A program made the position numbers and the translations under genes. Shown here in pieces: positions 45,490-54,257 of a stretch of 64,000 bases of DNA. Origin of the DNA: Comamonadaceae bacterium (GTDB lineage Bacteria; Pseudomonadota; Gammaproteobacteria; Burkholderiales; Burkholderiaceae_C); NCBI GenBank assembly GCA_027484575.1, contig JAIXSQ010000013.1, forward strand, positions 62,001 through 126,000. The letters run 5' to 3'. Every line of letters begins with the position of its first letter. Position 1 is the first letter of the stretch. The notes under the pieces were generated by a model that was given only the letters and a program-made list of their open reading frames with translations, made no database searches and had not been told where the DNA came from.

Positions 45490-46689
45490 ATGAAGCCGTG
45501 GAAGACAGCGACCCTTGCGGCCGCGGCACTGGCTGCCGCCTCGGCACTGGCCCAGGGCACCCTGCCCATCAGCCCGCAGCAGCGCAGCACCGCCGAGCAG
45601 GTGGCGCGCGCCGGCGTGCCGCTGTCGGAACTGGCCCCCGACGCCCCCGACAGCCACACGGTCAAGCCCGGCGACACGCTGTGGGACATCTCGGCGCTGT
45701 TCCTGCGCTCGCCCTGGCGCTGGCCCGAACTGTGGGGCATGAACCTGCAGGACATCCGCAACCCGCACCTGATCTACCCCGGCCAGCGGCTGGTGCTGGA
45801 CAAGCGCGACGGCCGCGCCACGCTGCGCGTCGGGCAGGGCGGTGACGAGGTGCCGTCCGAGACCGTGCGGGTGTCGCCCCGCGTGCGCATCAGCGCCCAG
45901 GTGGGCCAGCCGCTGCCCACGCTGCGGCCCAACCTGATCGAGCCCTTCCTGACCGAGCCGCTGATCGTCGAGGCCGGCGTGCTCGAGCGCGCCCCGCGCA
46001 TCGTGCCCACGGGCACCGAGCGCGTGCTGCTGGCCCGCGGCGACCGCGTGTACGCGCGCAGCAGCGACGGCGGGCTGATCGCCGAGCCGGCCACCGGCCC
46101 GATGCCCATGTTCCGCGTGTTTCGCAACGCGACGGCGCTGCGGCACCCGACCACGCGCGCCGTGCTCGGCTACGAAGCGTTCTACCTGGGCCAGGTGTCC
46201 CTGGTGCGCGGCGAGGCGCGCGAGACGGTGCAGGTGCCCGGCGAACAGCCGCAGCTGACCCCGGTGGCCGCGAGCTTCGACGTGACCGTGGCCCGCCACG
46301 AGATCCGCGCCGGCGACCGCCTGCTGCCCGAGCCGCCGCGCCAGTTGGTCAACTACGTGCCGCGCGCGCCCGAGCGCGACATCGATGCCGTCGTGGTCTC
46401 GATGTACGGCGAGGCCGTGCGGGTGGCCGGCCCCAACCAGGTGGTGGTGATCGACAAGGGCACGGCCGATGGCCTGGCGTCGGGCCACGTGCTCGCGCTG
46501 GACCGCACCGGCCCGCGCGTGCTCGACCGCGGCCAGCCGGGCGCCCGGCCCGAGATGGTCAAGCTGCCCGACGAGCGCAACGGCCTGCTGATGGTGTTCC
46601 GCCCGTTCGAGCGGCTCTCGTACGCCCTGATCCTGAACGCCGGACCCGACGGCGTGAAGATCGGCGACAGGGCGCAGAACCCCCGCTGA
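45490..46689 (+). CDS. Exported LysM peptidoglycan-binding protein
   Basis: The 399-residue protein has a signal peptide (1-22, ending ALAQ) and one LysM domain (about 55-105: SHTVKPGDTLWDISALFLRS through HLIYPGQRLVL), then a large domain of predicted beta structure. LysM binds GlcNAc-containing glycan, so the protein is periplasmic and wall-attached. No catalytic domain is recognised. GAGGAGG lies well before the ATG, and dprA follows by 16 bases; the LysM-dprA order is usual in this order of bacteria. Confidence 0.9.
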   Translation: MKPWKTATLAAAALAAASALAQGTLPISPQQRSTAEQVARAGVPLSELAPDAPDSHTVKPGDTLWDISALFLRSPWRWPELWGMNLQDIRNPHLIYPGQRLVLDKRDGRATLRVGQGGDEVPSETVRVSPRVRISAQVGQPLPTLRPNLIEPFLTEPLIVEAGVLERAPRIVPTGTERVLLARGDRVYARSSDGGLIAEPATGPMPMFRVFRNATALRHPTTRAVLGYEAFYLGQVSLVRGEARETVQVPGEQPQLTPVAASFDVTVARHEIRAGDRLLPEPPRQLVNYVPRAPERDIDAVVVSMYGEAVRVAGPNQVVVIDKGTADGLASGHVLALDRTGPRVLDRGQPGARPEMVKLPDERNGLLMVFRPFERLSYALILNAGPDGVKIGDRAQNPR

Positions 46690-46705
46690 CCAGCGCCCCG
46701 CGCCC

Positions 46706-47830
46706 ATGCAGCGCGACGAACTCGGTGCCTGGCTGCGGCTGGTGATGGCGCCGGGCATCGGTCCGGTGGCGGTGCGGCGCCTGCTGGCCGCGTTCGGCCT
46801 GCCCCCGCAGGTCCTCGCCCAGCCCGTCGACGCGCTGGGCCAGCATCTCTCGGCGGCCCAGGTGCGGGCCCTGCGCACACCTCCCGCCGACTGGCAGGAC
46901 CAACTCGAACGCAGCTGGGCCTGGCTGCAGGAGGCCGGCGCCGAACGACCCCGCGCCATCCTGGCCCTGGGCGACGCCCGCTACCCGGCCGCCTTGCTGC
47001 AGGCGCCCGATCCGCCCGTCCTGCTCTGGGCCGCCGGCCGCCTGCCCGCGAGCTGGCCCGCCGCGGTGGCGGTGGTGGGCAGCCGCAATCCCACGCCCCA
47101 GGGCCTGGCCCTGGCCCGCGGCTTCGGCGAGGCCTTCGGGCAGGCCGGGGTGACCGTGGTCTCCGGACTGGCGCGGGGCGTCGACGGGGCCGCGCACGAG
47201 GGCGCGCTCGATGCGGCCGCACGCGGCAGCCTGGCCACCGTGGCCGTGGTGGGCACCGGGCTGGACCGCGTCTACCCTGCCGCGCACCGCGCCCTGGCGC
47301 ACCGGATCGCGCAGGACGGGCTGCTGCTGTCGGAATACCCGCTGGGCACGGGGCCGCTGGCCGGCAATTTCCCCAAACGCAACCGGCTGATCGCCGCCCT
47401 GGGGCAGGGCACCCTCGTCGTCGAGGCCGCGCTGCGCTCCGGGTCGCTGATCACCGCGCGGTTGGCCGCCGAGCTGGGCCGCGAGGTCTATGCGGTGCCG
47501 GGGTCGGTCCACGCGCCGCAGTCGCGCGGCTGCCATGCGTTGCTGCGCGAAGGCGCCAAGCTGGTGGAGACGGCGCAAGACGTGCTCGAGGACCTCGCCC
47601 TGCCCGCGCCGGTCCCGGTCGACCGCCCGGTGGCGGCAGCGCGGCCGGCACCCGATGCCGACACCCCCTTGCTGCGGGCCCTGGGCTGGGCGCCCACCCA
47701 GCTCGATGCGCTGGTGGCCCGCACGGGCCTGGAGGTCGGGCGGTTGCAGGCGCAGCTGCTGGAGCTCGAGCTGGCCGGCGAGGTCGCGCGGCTGCCGGGC
47801 GGCCTGTACCAGCGGCAGGCCCGGGGCTGA
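46706..47830 (+). CDS. dprA: DNA-processing protein DprA
   Basis: This 374-residue protein loads RecA on incoming single-stranded DNA during transformation. The Rossmann-like core has VAVVGSRNPTPQGLALARGF, VVSGLARGVDGAAHEGAL, GTGLDRVYPAAH and FPKRNRLIAALGQGTLVVEA. A C-terminal winged-helix domain (about 315-370) follows, as in most Proteobacterial DprA. It is cotranscribed with the LysM gene, and a strong hairpin follows. Confidence 0.96.
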   Translation: MQRDELGAWLRLVMAPGIGPVAVRRLLAAFGLPPQVLAQPVDALGQHLSAAQVRALRTPPADWQDQLERSWAWLQEAGAERPRAILALGDARYPAALLQAPDPPVLLWAAGRLPASWPAAVAVVGSRNPTPQGLALARGFGEAFGQAGVTVVSGLARGVDGAAHEGALDAAARGSLATVAVVGTGLDRVYPAAHRALAHRIAQDGLLLSEYPLGTGPLAGNFPKRNRLIAALGQGTLVVEAALRSGSLITARLAAELGREVYAVPGSVHAPQSRGCHALLREGAKLVETAQDVLEDLALPAPVPVDRPVAAARPAPDADTPLLRALGWAPTQLDALVARTGLEVGRLQAQLLELELAGEVARLPGGLYQRQARG

Positions 47831-47833
47831 GCG

Positions 47834-47857
47834 GCCGGCGCGTCGATGCGCGCCGGC
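47834..47857 (+). terminator. Stem-loop after dprA
   Basis: Nine-base arms GCCGGCGCG / CGCGCCGGC with a six-base loop begin three bases after the dprA stop. There is no T-run, but together with the -10-like hexamer before smg it suggests separate transcription of smg. Confidence 0.45.
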
Positions 47858-47898
47858 AACAGGCACCTGGTCGCCGTGGTGGCACCGGGCCTTGCGGC

Positions 47899-47904
47899 TA
47901 TAGT
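47899..47904 (+). promoter_or_regulatory. -10-like TATAGT seven bases before smg
   Basis: TATAGT matches five of six consensus bases and ends seven bases before the smg ATG, with no ribosome site, consistent with a leaderless mRNA. The -35 region is poor. Confidence 0.4.
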
Positions 47905-47911
47905 GGCCCAC

Positions 47912-48379
47912 ATGTTCGAGGTGCTGGTGTACGTCTACGAGAACTACTGGCGCGGCGATGCCTGCCCCGAGCTCCAGCAACTCGGTCGCAAGCTCAGCGC
48001 CCAGGGCTTCGAGCCCGAGGAGATCCAGCAGGCGCTCGCCTGGCTCGACGGACTGAACCTCGCGGCCCGGCACACCGATGCGGTCGACGATGCCGGCCTG
48101 CAGGGACGCGACAGCCTGCGGGTGTACTCGCCCGCCGAGCAGGACCACCTGGGCGCCTCGTGCCTGGGCTTCATCCGCTTCCTCGAGTCGGCCGAGGTGC
48201 TGCCGCCGGCCCTGCGCGAGATCGTGGTCGACCGGGCCATGGCCGTGCCGGGCGACCCGGTGGACCTCGACGACCTGAAGATCATCGTGCTGATGGTCTA
48301 CTGGAGCATGGGGCGCGAGCCCGATGCGCTGGTGCTCGACGAGCTGTGCGACGACGGCGACCAGCGCGTCGCCCACTGA
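47912..48379 (+). CDS. smg: Smg family protein (DUF494)
   Basis: The 155-residue acidic protein begins MFEVLVYVYENYWRGDACPE and contains EEIQQALAWLDGLN and LDDLKIIVLMVYWSMGREPD, matching Smg/DUF494, a conserved helical protein usually found after dprA. Function is unknown; a link to topoisomerase I rests on neighbourhood. Here topA does not follow: the next gene is on the other strand. Confidence 0.92.
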   Translation: MFEVLVYVYENYWRGDACPELQQLGRKLSAQGFEPEEIQQALAWLDGLNLAARHTDAVDDAGLQGRDSLRVYSPAEQDHLGASCLGFIRFLESAEVLPPALREIVVDRAMAVPGDPVDLDDLKIIVLMVYWSMGREPDALVLDELCDDGDQRVAH

Positions 48380-48409
48380 CCCCGCCGCGCGCACGGGGCG
48401 CGCAGGCGG

Positions 48410-50896
48410 TCAGCCCAGCAGCCGCTCGGGATTGGCGTCGAGCTTGGCCAGCGCCTCGCGCGTGGCCCGCACGGTGAGCGCTTCTTCCTCGGCCGGCAGC
48501 AGCAGGCCGGCCTGCAGGTAGGCCGCGAGCCGGCGCACCTGCACCAGGAAACTCTGTCCCTGCATCGAAGCGAACAGGTGCAGCTGGCGCCGCTCGCTGC
48601 GCCACACGTACTGCACCTGGTGCAGCGTGCCGTTGTGGTCCAGGGTGAACCAGGTGCCCTGCTGCAGCTCCATCGCCCAAGCCAGCATGGCGTCGCTGGG
48701 CTTGGAGCCGCCGTCGGTCACGACCTCGAGCCGCGAGGTGTCGATGCCCAGCATCATCTCGATGCTCTCGGCATCCAGTGGCAGGTCGGCGGTCGGGTCG
48801 TCGGCGATGAAATCCTCGAGGTTGGCCAGCCGCTTGGTGATCGCGTCGATCTGCGCCTGCGGGATCGCCTCGGTCTTGGACATGAAGGCGTCGGCCAGGG
48901 TGTCGCCCAGCACCTTGATGTGTTTCTCCTGCTCGGCCTGGTCCAGGCCCAGCAGGCTCATGCCGGCACGCAGGCGCTGCAGCAGCTGGGGCAGGTCGGC
49001 GATGACCTTGGCGCGCTCGGCCCGGTTGGGCTTGGCGCTGGCCGACCACACGAGGTCGGCGGCGCACTTCTTCAGCGCGATGGTCTCCGCGTGCTGCGGC
49101 CCCCGGCGCACGGCGGCCAGCGCCAGCACCTCGGCCCAGACCTTGAACAGGAACTGGCGCACCTCGTCGCGCACCGGCAGTCCGTCGAGCATCTTGCGCA
49201 GCTCGATCGTGTACTGGATGGCCATCGCCTCCTTCTGCTCGACCTGCTGCGCGACGCTCACCAGCTTCTGCGTGTCGGCCTTCTCGGTCAGGAAGCGGGA
49301 GAGGAATTTCTGGAACTCCTCGTAGACCAGCTGGAACACGCGCCGCCCCGTCTCGGGGTACTGCTCGATCATCTGCACCACGCGCTTGATCTCGATCTCC
49401 AGCGCGCTGCCGTTGATGGCGGTGGCGTCGAAGCCGAGCACGCAGGAGCCCATGCGGTCGATCAGCTGGCGGGCCGGGTGCTGCAGCGAGCCGAAGAACT
49501 CGGGCTCGGACAGCGCCACGCGCAGCACCGGCATCTGCAGCCGGGCGAACCACACCCGCACCGCGGGCGGGATGCGCTCCTCGGCCAGGATGCTCTGGAA
49601 CATCAGCGCCACGATCTCGATGGTCGCCTTCTCGCTGGTGGTGGCCGCCTTCTTCTTGAGCTCCCCGGTGCGTTCGCGCAGGTCGACCGCCGCACGCTCG
49701 ACGGCCGCATCGTCGTAGACCACCACCTCGGCGACCGTGTGGCCGTCCATGGCGGTCTGCACCTGGGTCTGCACCTGCGCCTGGTGGCGGCCGATGGCCT
49801 CCTGCAGCGCCGGGGACGCGGAGGCCGCGGCACCGCCGTCGAAGCTCAGTCCGGCGCGGTCCACCAGCAGCCGCTTGAGTTGGCCGATCACGCCGCTGGC
49901 CCGCATGCGCGCACGGGCCAGGGGCGTGCTGGCGGTCATCATGCGGGTTTCGTCGTGGACGCCGCCCGACCAGCCGGTCGAGCCCCCGCCTGCAGCGCCA
50001 CCGCGTGCCGAACCGGCGCCGCCCGGGCCACCGGCACCACCGCCGCCGCCACCACCGCCACCGCCGCCGCCGGATGCGCCGCCGCCGGATGCGCCACCGC
50101 CAGCACCGCCACCACCGCCACCACCGCCAGCACCGCTTGCGCCGCCTCCGGAGCCACCTCCGCCGCCGCCGCCGTACCCACCACCACCGCCACCACCTCC
50201 GCTACCGGCGCCCCCAGCGCCGGGGGCGGCGCCGGGCGCGCGGGGAGACGACGCGCTGCGCTTGACGCGCCGCGCCTGGTCGATGTCGGGCAGCACGCCC
50301 TGCGCGACCAGCAGCTCGTTGCAGGCGCGGTAGGCCGCCACCATGCGGGCGGCCATCTGGGCGTGCAGCACGTCCTGCGCCATCAGCCACATGGCCCGGT
50401 TCATGCCTGCGGCACACCACTGTTCGACCGTGAGCAGGCAGATCGTCTCGGGCCGCAGCAGGTCGTGGTCAGGGAGCTCGCCGCCCTCGAGATGCGACAG
50501 GCGGGTGCGCAGGTCGGCCAGCTCCCACTGCGACTTCTCGGTGACCGCCAGCGCCATGCGCGAGGACAGGATCTTGTTCTCGACGACGTCGTCGCCGATC
50601 AGCTGCAGGTCGACCATCTCCAGCCGCGCCCGGAAGGTGGCGGTGGGCGGCTGCAGCGCCTTGCGCCAGGCGGCCAGGGTGCCGTCCATCCAGGGCTTGC
50701 GCAGGCGCTCGAAGGCCATGAGGGCGTCGCGCCGCTCCTGCTGCTCGCGGGCACTGGCCGACTCGTCGCTCAGCTCCAGCAGGCGCCCCCGGACGGACTC
50801 CAGCAGCGGAACCAGCGCGTCGTGCATGTGCGCGAGGAACTGCTCGCGCACGCGCCGCGCCAGCGCGGGGGAGGAGGACGGGGGCAGGGAGCTCAC
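48410..50896 (-). CDS. DUF1631 family protein with polyglycine linker
   Basis: The 828-residue cytoplasmic protein is helical throughout: an N-terminal domain (1-210), a Gly-rich linker (about residues 222-312) and a large C-terminal domain ending in a beta-rich module (WFTLDHNGTLHQVQYVWRSE) as DUF1631 proteins do. The family is common in Beta- and Gammaproteobacteria; its biochemical role is unknown. The linker is about 65% glycine with Ala, Ser and a single Tyr. It lies nine bases downstream of secF on the same strand. Confidence 0.85.
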   Translation of the reverse strand: MSSLPPSSSPALARRVREQFLAHMHDALVPLLESVRGRLLELSDESASAREQQERRDALMAFERLRKPWMDGTLAAWRKALQPPTATFRARLEMVDLQLIGDDVVENKILSSRMALAVTEKSQWELADLRTRLSHLEGGELPDHDLLRPETICLLTVEQWCAAGMNRAMWLMAQDVLHAQMAARMVAAYRACNELLVAQGVLPDIDQARRVKRSASSPRAPGAAPGAGGAGSGGGGGGGGYGGGGGGGSGGGASGAGGGGGGGGAGGGASGGGASGGGGGGGGGGGGAGGPGGAGSARGGAAGGGSTGWSGGVHDETRMMTASTPLARARMRASGVIGQLKRLLVDRAGLSFDGGAAASASPALQEAIGRHQAQVQTQVQTAMDGHTVAEVVVYDDAAVERAAVDLRERTGELKKKAATTSEKATIEIVALMFQSILAEERIPPAVRVWFARLQMPVLRVALSEPEFFGSLQHPARQLIDRMGSCVLGFDATAINGSALEIEIKRVVQMIEQYPETGRRVFQLVYEEFQKFLSRFLTEKADTQKLVSVAQQVEQKEAMAIQYTIELRKMLDGLPVRDEVRQFLFKVWAEVLALAAVRRGPQHAETIALKKCAADLVWSASAKPNRAERAKVIADLPQLLQRLRAGMSLLGLDQAEQEKHIKVLGDTLADAFMSKTEAIPQAQIDAITKRLANLEDFIADDPTADLPLDAESIEMMLGIDTSRLEVVTDGGSKPSDAMLAWAMELQQGTWFTLDHNGTLHQVQYVWRSERRQLHLFASMQGQSFLVQVRRLAAYLQAGLLLPAEEEALTVRATREALAKLDANPERLLG
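49961..50233 (-). repeat. Low-complexity GGN codon tract inside the DUF1631 gene
   Basis: About 90 codons are almost all glycine with scattered Ala and Ser; on the plus strand it appears as runs of CCGCCACC-type triplets. Such a tract can expand or contract by slippage, always in frame if whole codons change. Confidence 0.8.
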
Positions 50897-50905
50897 TGGG
50901 CCGGA

Positions 50906-51856
50906 TCAGACCACGGCGCCGGCGTTGGGGTCGTTGGGGTCTTCCTTGCGCGCGCCGGCCTTGACAAGGTCCTCGCGCTTGACCCCCAGCCACATGGCGA
51001 TCGCCGCCGCCACGAACACCGACGAATAGATGCCGAACAGGATGCCGATGGTCAGGGCCATGGCGAAGTAGTGCAGGGTGGCACCGCCGAACAGCAGCAT
51101 CGACAGCACCATGATCTGCGTGGAGCCGTGGGTGATGATGGTGCGGCTGATGGTCGAGGTGATCGCGTTGTCGATCACCTCGACGGTGTTCATCTTGCGG
51201 TAGCGGCGGAAGTTCTCGCGCACGCGGTCGAAGATCACCACCGACTCGTTGACCGAGTAGCCCAGCACCGCCAGCACCGCGGCCAGCACCGCCAGCGAGA
51301 ACTCCCACTGGAAGAAGGCGAAGAAGCCCAGGATGATCACCACGTCGTGCAGGTTCGCGATGATGGCCGCCACCGCGAACTTCCACTCGAAGCGCAGCGC
51401 CAGGTAGACCACGATGCCCAGCACCACCATGCCCAGGGCCTTCAGGCCGTCGGTCACCAGCTCCTCGCCCACCTGCGGGCCGACGAACTCGGTGCGCTTG
51501 AGCGCCACGTCGGGGCTCTGGGCCTTGAGCGCGCCCATGACCTTGTCGCTCTGCTGCGCCGAGCTCACGCCCTTTTGCGCCGGCAGCCGGATCATCACGT
51601 CGCGGGCGGTGCCGAAGTTCTGCACCTGCACGTCGGCGAAGCCCAGGCCCAGCACCGTCTGGCGCACCTTCTCGACGTCGGGCGCCTGCTGGTAGGCCAC
51701 CTGCATCACCGTGCCGCCGGTGAATTCCACCGACAGGTGCAGCCCGCGGCTGAACAGGAAGAACACGGCGAGCGCGAACGTCAGGAACGAGATGGCGTTG
51801 AACACCAGCGCGTTCCGCATGAACGGGATGTCGCGCCGGATCTTGAAGAATTCCAT
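50906..51856 (-). CDS. secF: Protein translocase subunit SecF
   Basis: This 316-residue membrane protein drives late protein translocation with SecD, using the proton-motive force. An N-terminal helix (about 17-40) is followed by a periplasmic domain starting LSVEFTGGTVMQVAYQ, then five helices with VLGYSVNESVVIFDRVRENF and TISRTIITHGSTQIMV. It lies 13 bases after secD in the same operon. Confidence 0.97.
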   Translation of the reverse strand: MEFFKIRRDIPFMRNALVFNAISFLTFALAVFFLFSRGLHLSVEFTGGTVMQVAYQQAPDVEKVRQTVLGLGFADVQVQNFGTARDVMIRLPAQKGVSSAQQSDKVMGALKAQSPDVALKRTEFVGPQVGEELVTDGLKALGMVVLGIVVYLALRFEWKFAVAAIIANLHDVVIILGFFAFFQWEFSLAVLAAVLAVLGYSVNESVVIFDRVRENFRRYRKMNTVEVIDNAITSTISRTIITHGSTQIMVLSMLLFGGATLHYFAMALTIGILFGIYSSVFVAAAIAMWLGVKREDLVKAGARKEDPNDPNAGAVV

Positions 51857-51869
51857 GGCCTGTCTCCCT

Positions 51870-53744
51870 TCAGTCCGGCCGGGCCACGGCGCCGTCGGGG
51901 CGCCACACCGTGCCGATCGACACCGTCTTGAGCTTCTTCTGCCGCCCGTACCAGAGGTTCACCAGCCCGCGCGAGAAGAACACGGCCGAGAACATCGAGG
52001 TCAGGATGCCGATGCAGTGCACCACCGCGAAGCCGCGCACCGGGCCGGAGCCGAAGGCGAGCAGGGCGACGCCGGCGATCAGCGTGGTGACGTTCGAGTC
52101 CAGGATGGTCGCCCAGGCGCGGTCGTAGCCGGCATGGATGGCCGCCTGCGGCGCCACGCCGTTGCGCAATTCTTCACGCACGCGTTCGTTGATCAGCACG
52201 TTCGAGTCGATCGCCATGCCCAGTGCCAGCGCCATGGCCGCCATGCCCGGCAGCGTCAGGGTGGCCTGCAGCATCGACAGGATGGCCACCAGCAGCAGCA
52301 GGTTGACCGCCAGTGCCAGGCCCGAGATCAGGCCGAACAGCATGTAGTAGATGGCCATGAAGGCCACGATCGCGGCGAAGCCCCAGGCCACCGAATGGAA
52401 GCCCTTGGCGATGTTCTCGGCGCCCAGCGTGGGGCCGATGGTCAGCTCCTCGATGATCTCCATCGGCGCCGCCAGCGAGCCGGCGCGCAGCAGCAGCGCC
52501 AGGTCGCTGGCCTCGTTGACGCTCATGGAGCCGGAGATCTGGAAGCGGTTGCCCAGTTCGCCCTGGATCACCGGGGCCGTGAGCACCTCGCCCTTGCCCT
52601 TCTCGAACAGCAGGATCGCCATCCGCTTCTTCAGGTTCTCGCGGCTGACGTCGCGCATGATCCGGCCGCCCTTGGCGTCCACCGTCAGGTCGACCTTGGG
52701 CTGCTGGGTCTGCTGCTCGAAGCCGGGCTGGGCGTCGGTGAGGCTGTCGCCGGTGAGGATCACCTGCTTCTTGACGATGACGGCACGGCCGCCGCGCTCG
52801 ATGTAGCGCTCGGAGCCGAAGGGCACCGGGCCGGCACCCACCTCGGCCGCGCGCGCCTCGGCGCTCTCGTCGACCAGCCGCATCTCCAGCGTGGCGGTGC
52901 GGCCCAGGATGTCCTTGGCCTTGGCCGTGTCCTGCACGCCGGGCAGCTGCACCACGATGCGGTCCAGGCCCTGCTGCTGGATCACCGGCTCGGCCACGCC
53001 CAGCTCGTTGATGCGGTTGTGCAGGGTGACGATGTTCTGCTTGAGGGCCTGCTCCTGCACCCGGCGCGCGGCCTCGGGCTTGAGCGTGGCGACCAGCCGG
53101 ATGTCGGAGCCGTCGGGCTGCTCGGCGACCGTCAGGTCGGAGAACTGGTCCTGCAGCACGCGGCGCGTGGCGGTCACGGCCGGCGCATCGCGCAGCCGCA
53201 CCTCGACCGACTGGCCGCTGCGCTGGATGCCGCCGTGCCGCACCCCGGCTTCGCGCAGCGCCAGCCGCAGGTCGCCGGCCAGCGAGTCGGCGCGCTTGGT
53301 CAGCGCCGCCTGCATGTCCACCTGCAGCATGAAGTGCACGCCCCCGCGCAGGTCCAGGCCCAGGTACATGGGCATGGCGCGGATGGCGGTGAGCCACTGC
53401 GGCGAGGCCGACAGCAGGTTCAGGGCCACCACGTACGAGGGGTCGGCCGGATCGGGCACCAGGGCCTTCTGGATCGCGTCCTTGGCGCGCAGCTGGGTGT
53501 CGGTGCCGTCCAGGCGCACCTTGACCGAGCTGGCGTCGAGCGTGATCGCGCCCGGGGTGATGCCGGCGGCCTGCAGCGCCTGCTCGATGCGCGTCTGCAC
53601 CGCGGCATCGACCTTGACGGTCGCCTTGCCGGGCGAGACCTGCACGGCCGGCACCTCGCCGAAGAAATTGGGCAGGGTGTAGAGCACCCCGACGACGAGC
53701 GCGACCAGGATGATCGCGTACTTCCAGACCGGGTAACGATTCAT
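51870..53744 (-). CDS. secD: Protein translocase subunit SecD
   Basis: The 624-residue partner of SecF has one N-terminal helix, a periplasmic region with the D1 motif YLGLDLRGGVHFMLQVDM, and the RND-like membrane domain near the C-terminus with MAALALGMAIDSNVLINERV and VALLAFGSGPVRGFAVVHCI. Length is standard for Proteobacterial SecD. It follows yajC by 22 bases. The usual tgt gene is not upstream of yajC. Confidence 0.97.
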   Translation of the reverse strand: MNRYPVWKYAIILVALVVGVLYTLPNFFGEVPAVQVSPGKATVKVDAAVQTRIEQALQAAGITPGAITLDASSVKVRLDGTDTQLRAKDAIQKALVPDPADPSYVVALNLLSASPQWLTAIRAMPMYLGLDLRGGVHFMLQVDMQAALTKRADSLAGDLRLALREAGVRHGGIQRSGQSVEVRLRDAPAVTATRRVLQDQFSDLTVAEQPDGSDIRLVATLKPEAARRVQEQALKQNIVTLHNRINELGVAEPVIQQQGLDRIVVQLPGVQDTAKAKDILGRTATLEMRLVDESAEARAAEVGAGPVPFGSERYIERGGRAVIVKKQVILTGDSLTDAQPGFEQQTQQPKVDLTVDAKGGRIMRDVSRENLKKRMAILLFEKGKGEVLTAPVIQGELGNRFQISGSMSVNEASDLALLLRAGSLAAPMEIIEELTIGPTLGAENIAKGFHSVAWGFAAIVAFMAIYYMLFGLISGLALAVNLLLLVAILSMLQATLTLPGMAAMALALGMAIDSNVLINERVREELRNGVAPQAAIHAGYDRAWATILDSNVTTLIAGVALLAFGSGPVRGFAVVHCIGILTSMFSAVFFSRGLVNLWYGRQKKLKTVSIGTVWRPDGAVARPD

Positions 53745-53766
53745 GGGCGGAGGTCTGCGGACCTCG

Positions 53767-54093
53767 TTACTTGATGGTGCCCTTGGGCAGGACCTGCACG
53801 ACGGCGCTGCGCTGCAGCTGGACCTCGACGCCGCTGGCGATCTCGACGGCGACGAAGCTGTCGCCCAGCTTCGTGACCTTGCCGAGCAGGCCGCCGGCGG
53901 TGGCGACCTCGTCGCCCTTGGCCAAGGCGTCGATCATGGCCCGGTGCTCCTTCTGGCGCTTCATCTGCGGGCGGATCATGACGAAATACAGCACCACGAA
54001 CATCAGCACCAGCGGCAGCATGCTCATGAGCGACGACGACATGTCGCCGCCGGCGGCGGGTGCGGTCTGGGCGAAGGCGGAGGAAATGAACAC
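53767..54093 (-). CDS. yajC: Preprotein translocase subunit YajC
   Basis: This 108-residue single-pass membrane protein associates with SecDF. It starts at a GTG (54093) with the characteristic FISSAFAQ, has one helix (LPLVLMFVVLYFVMI), then RPQMKRQKEHRAMIDALAKG and a small soluble domain (GDEVATAGGLLGKVTKLGD). GGAG precedes the GTG. Longer in-frame starts lack similarity to the family. Confidence 0.95.
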   Translation of the reverse strand: MFISSAFAQTAPAAGGDMSSSLMSMLPLVLMFVVLYFVMIRPQMKRQKEHRAMIDALAKGDEVATAGGLLGKVTKLGDSFVAVEIASGVEVQLQRSAVVQVLPKGTIK

Positions 54094-54168
54094 GGAGGCT
54101 CCAGGCTTGGGAAACGCTGACGGGGCGCCCTGGGCCGCTCCAACCGGACCCGGGCACACGAGCCCAGG

Positions 54169-54174
54169 ATTGTA
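54169..54174 (-). promoter_or_regulatory. -10 candidate (TACAAT) for yajC-secD-secF
   Basis: TACAAT on the minus strand in the gap between the oxidoreductase end and yajC would start transcription near 54162, with a leader of about 70 bases. No -35 at the expected spacing. Confidence 0.45.
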
Positions 54175-54257
54175 AGGCGGGGCCTCCAAGCCCCTTCGCC
54201 GCGCCGGCAGGGCCCGCCCGCGGGGCGGCCCATGCCGGGCGGGCGTCCCGCGCCGCC

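Noticed and set aside
49961-50233. CRISPR-like or tandem-repeat array in the CCGCCACC-rich tract
   Set aside because: The periodicity is the three-base codon repeat of a polyglycine linker, with no spacers or fixed-length repeats.
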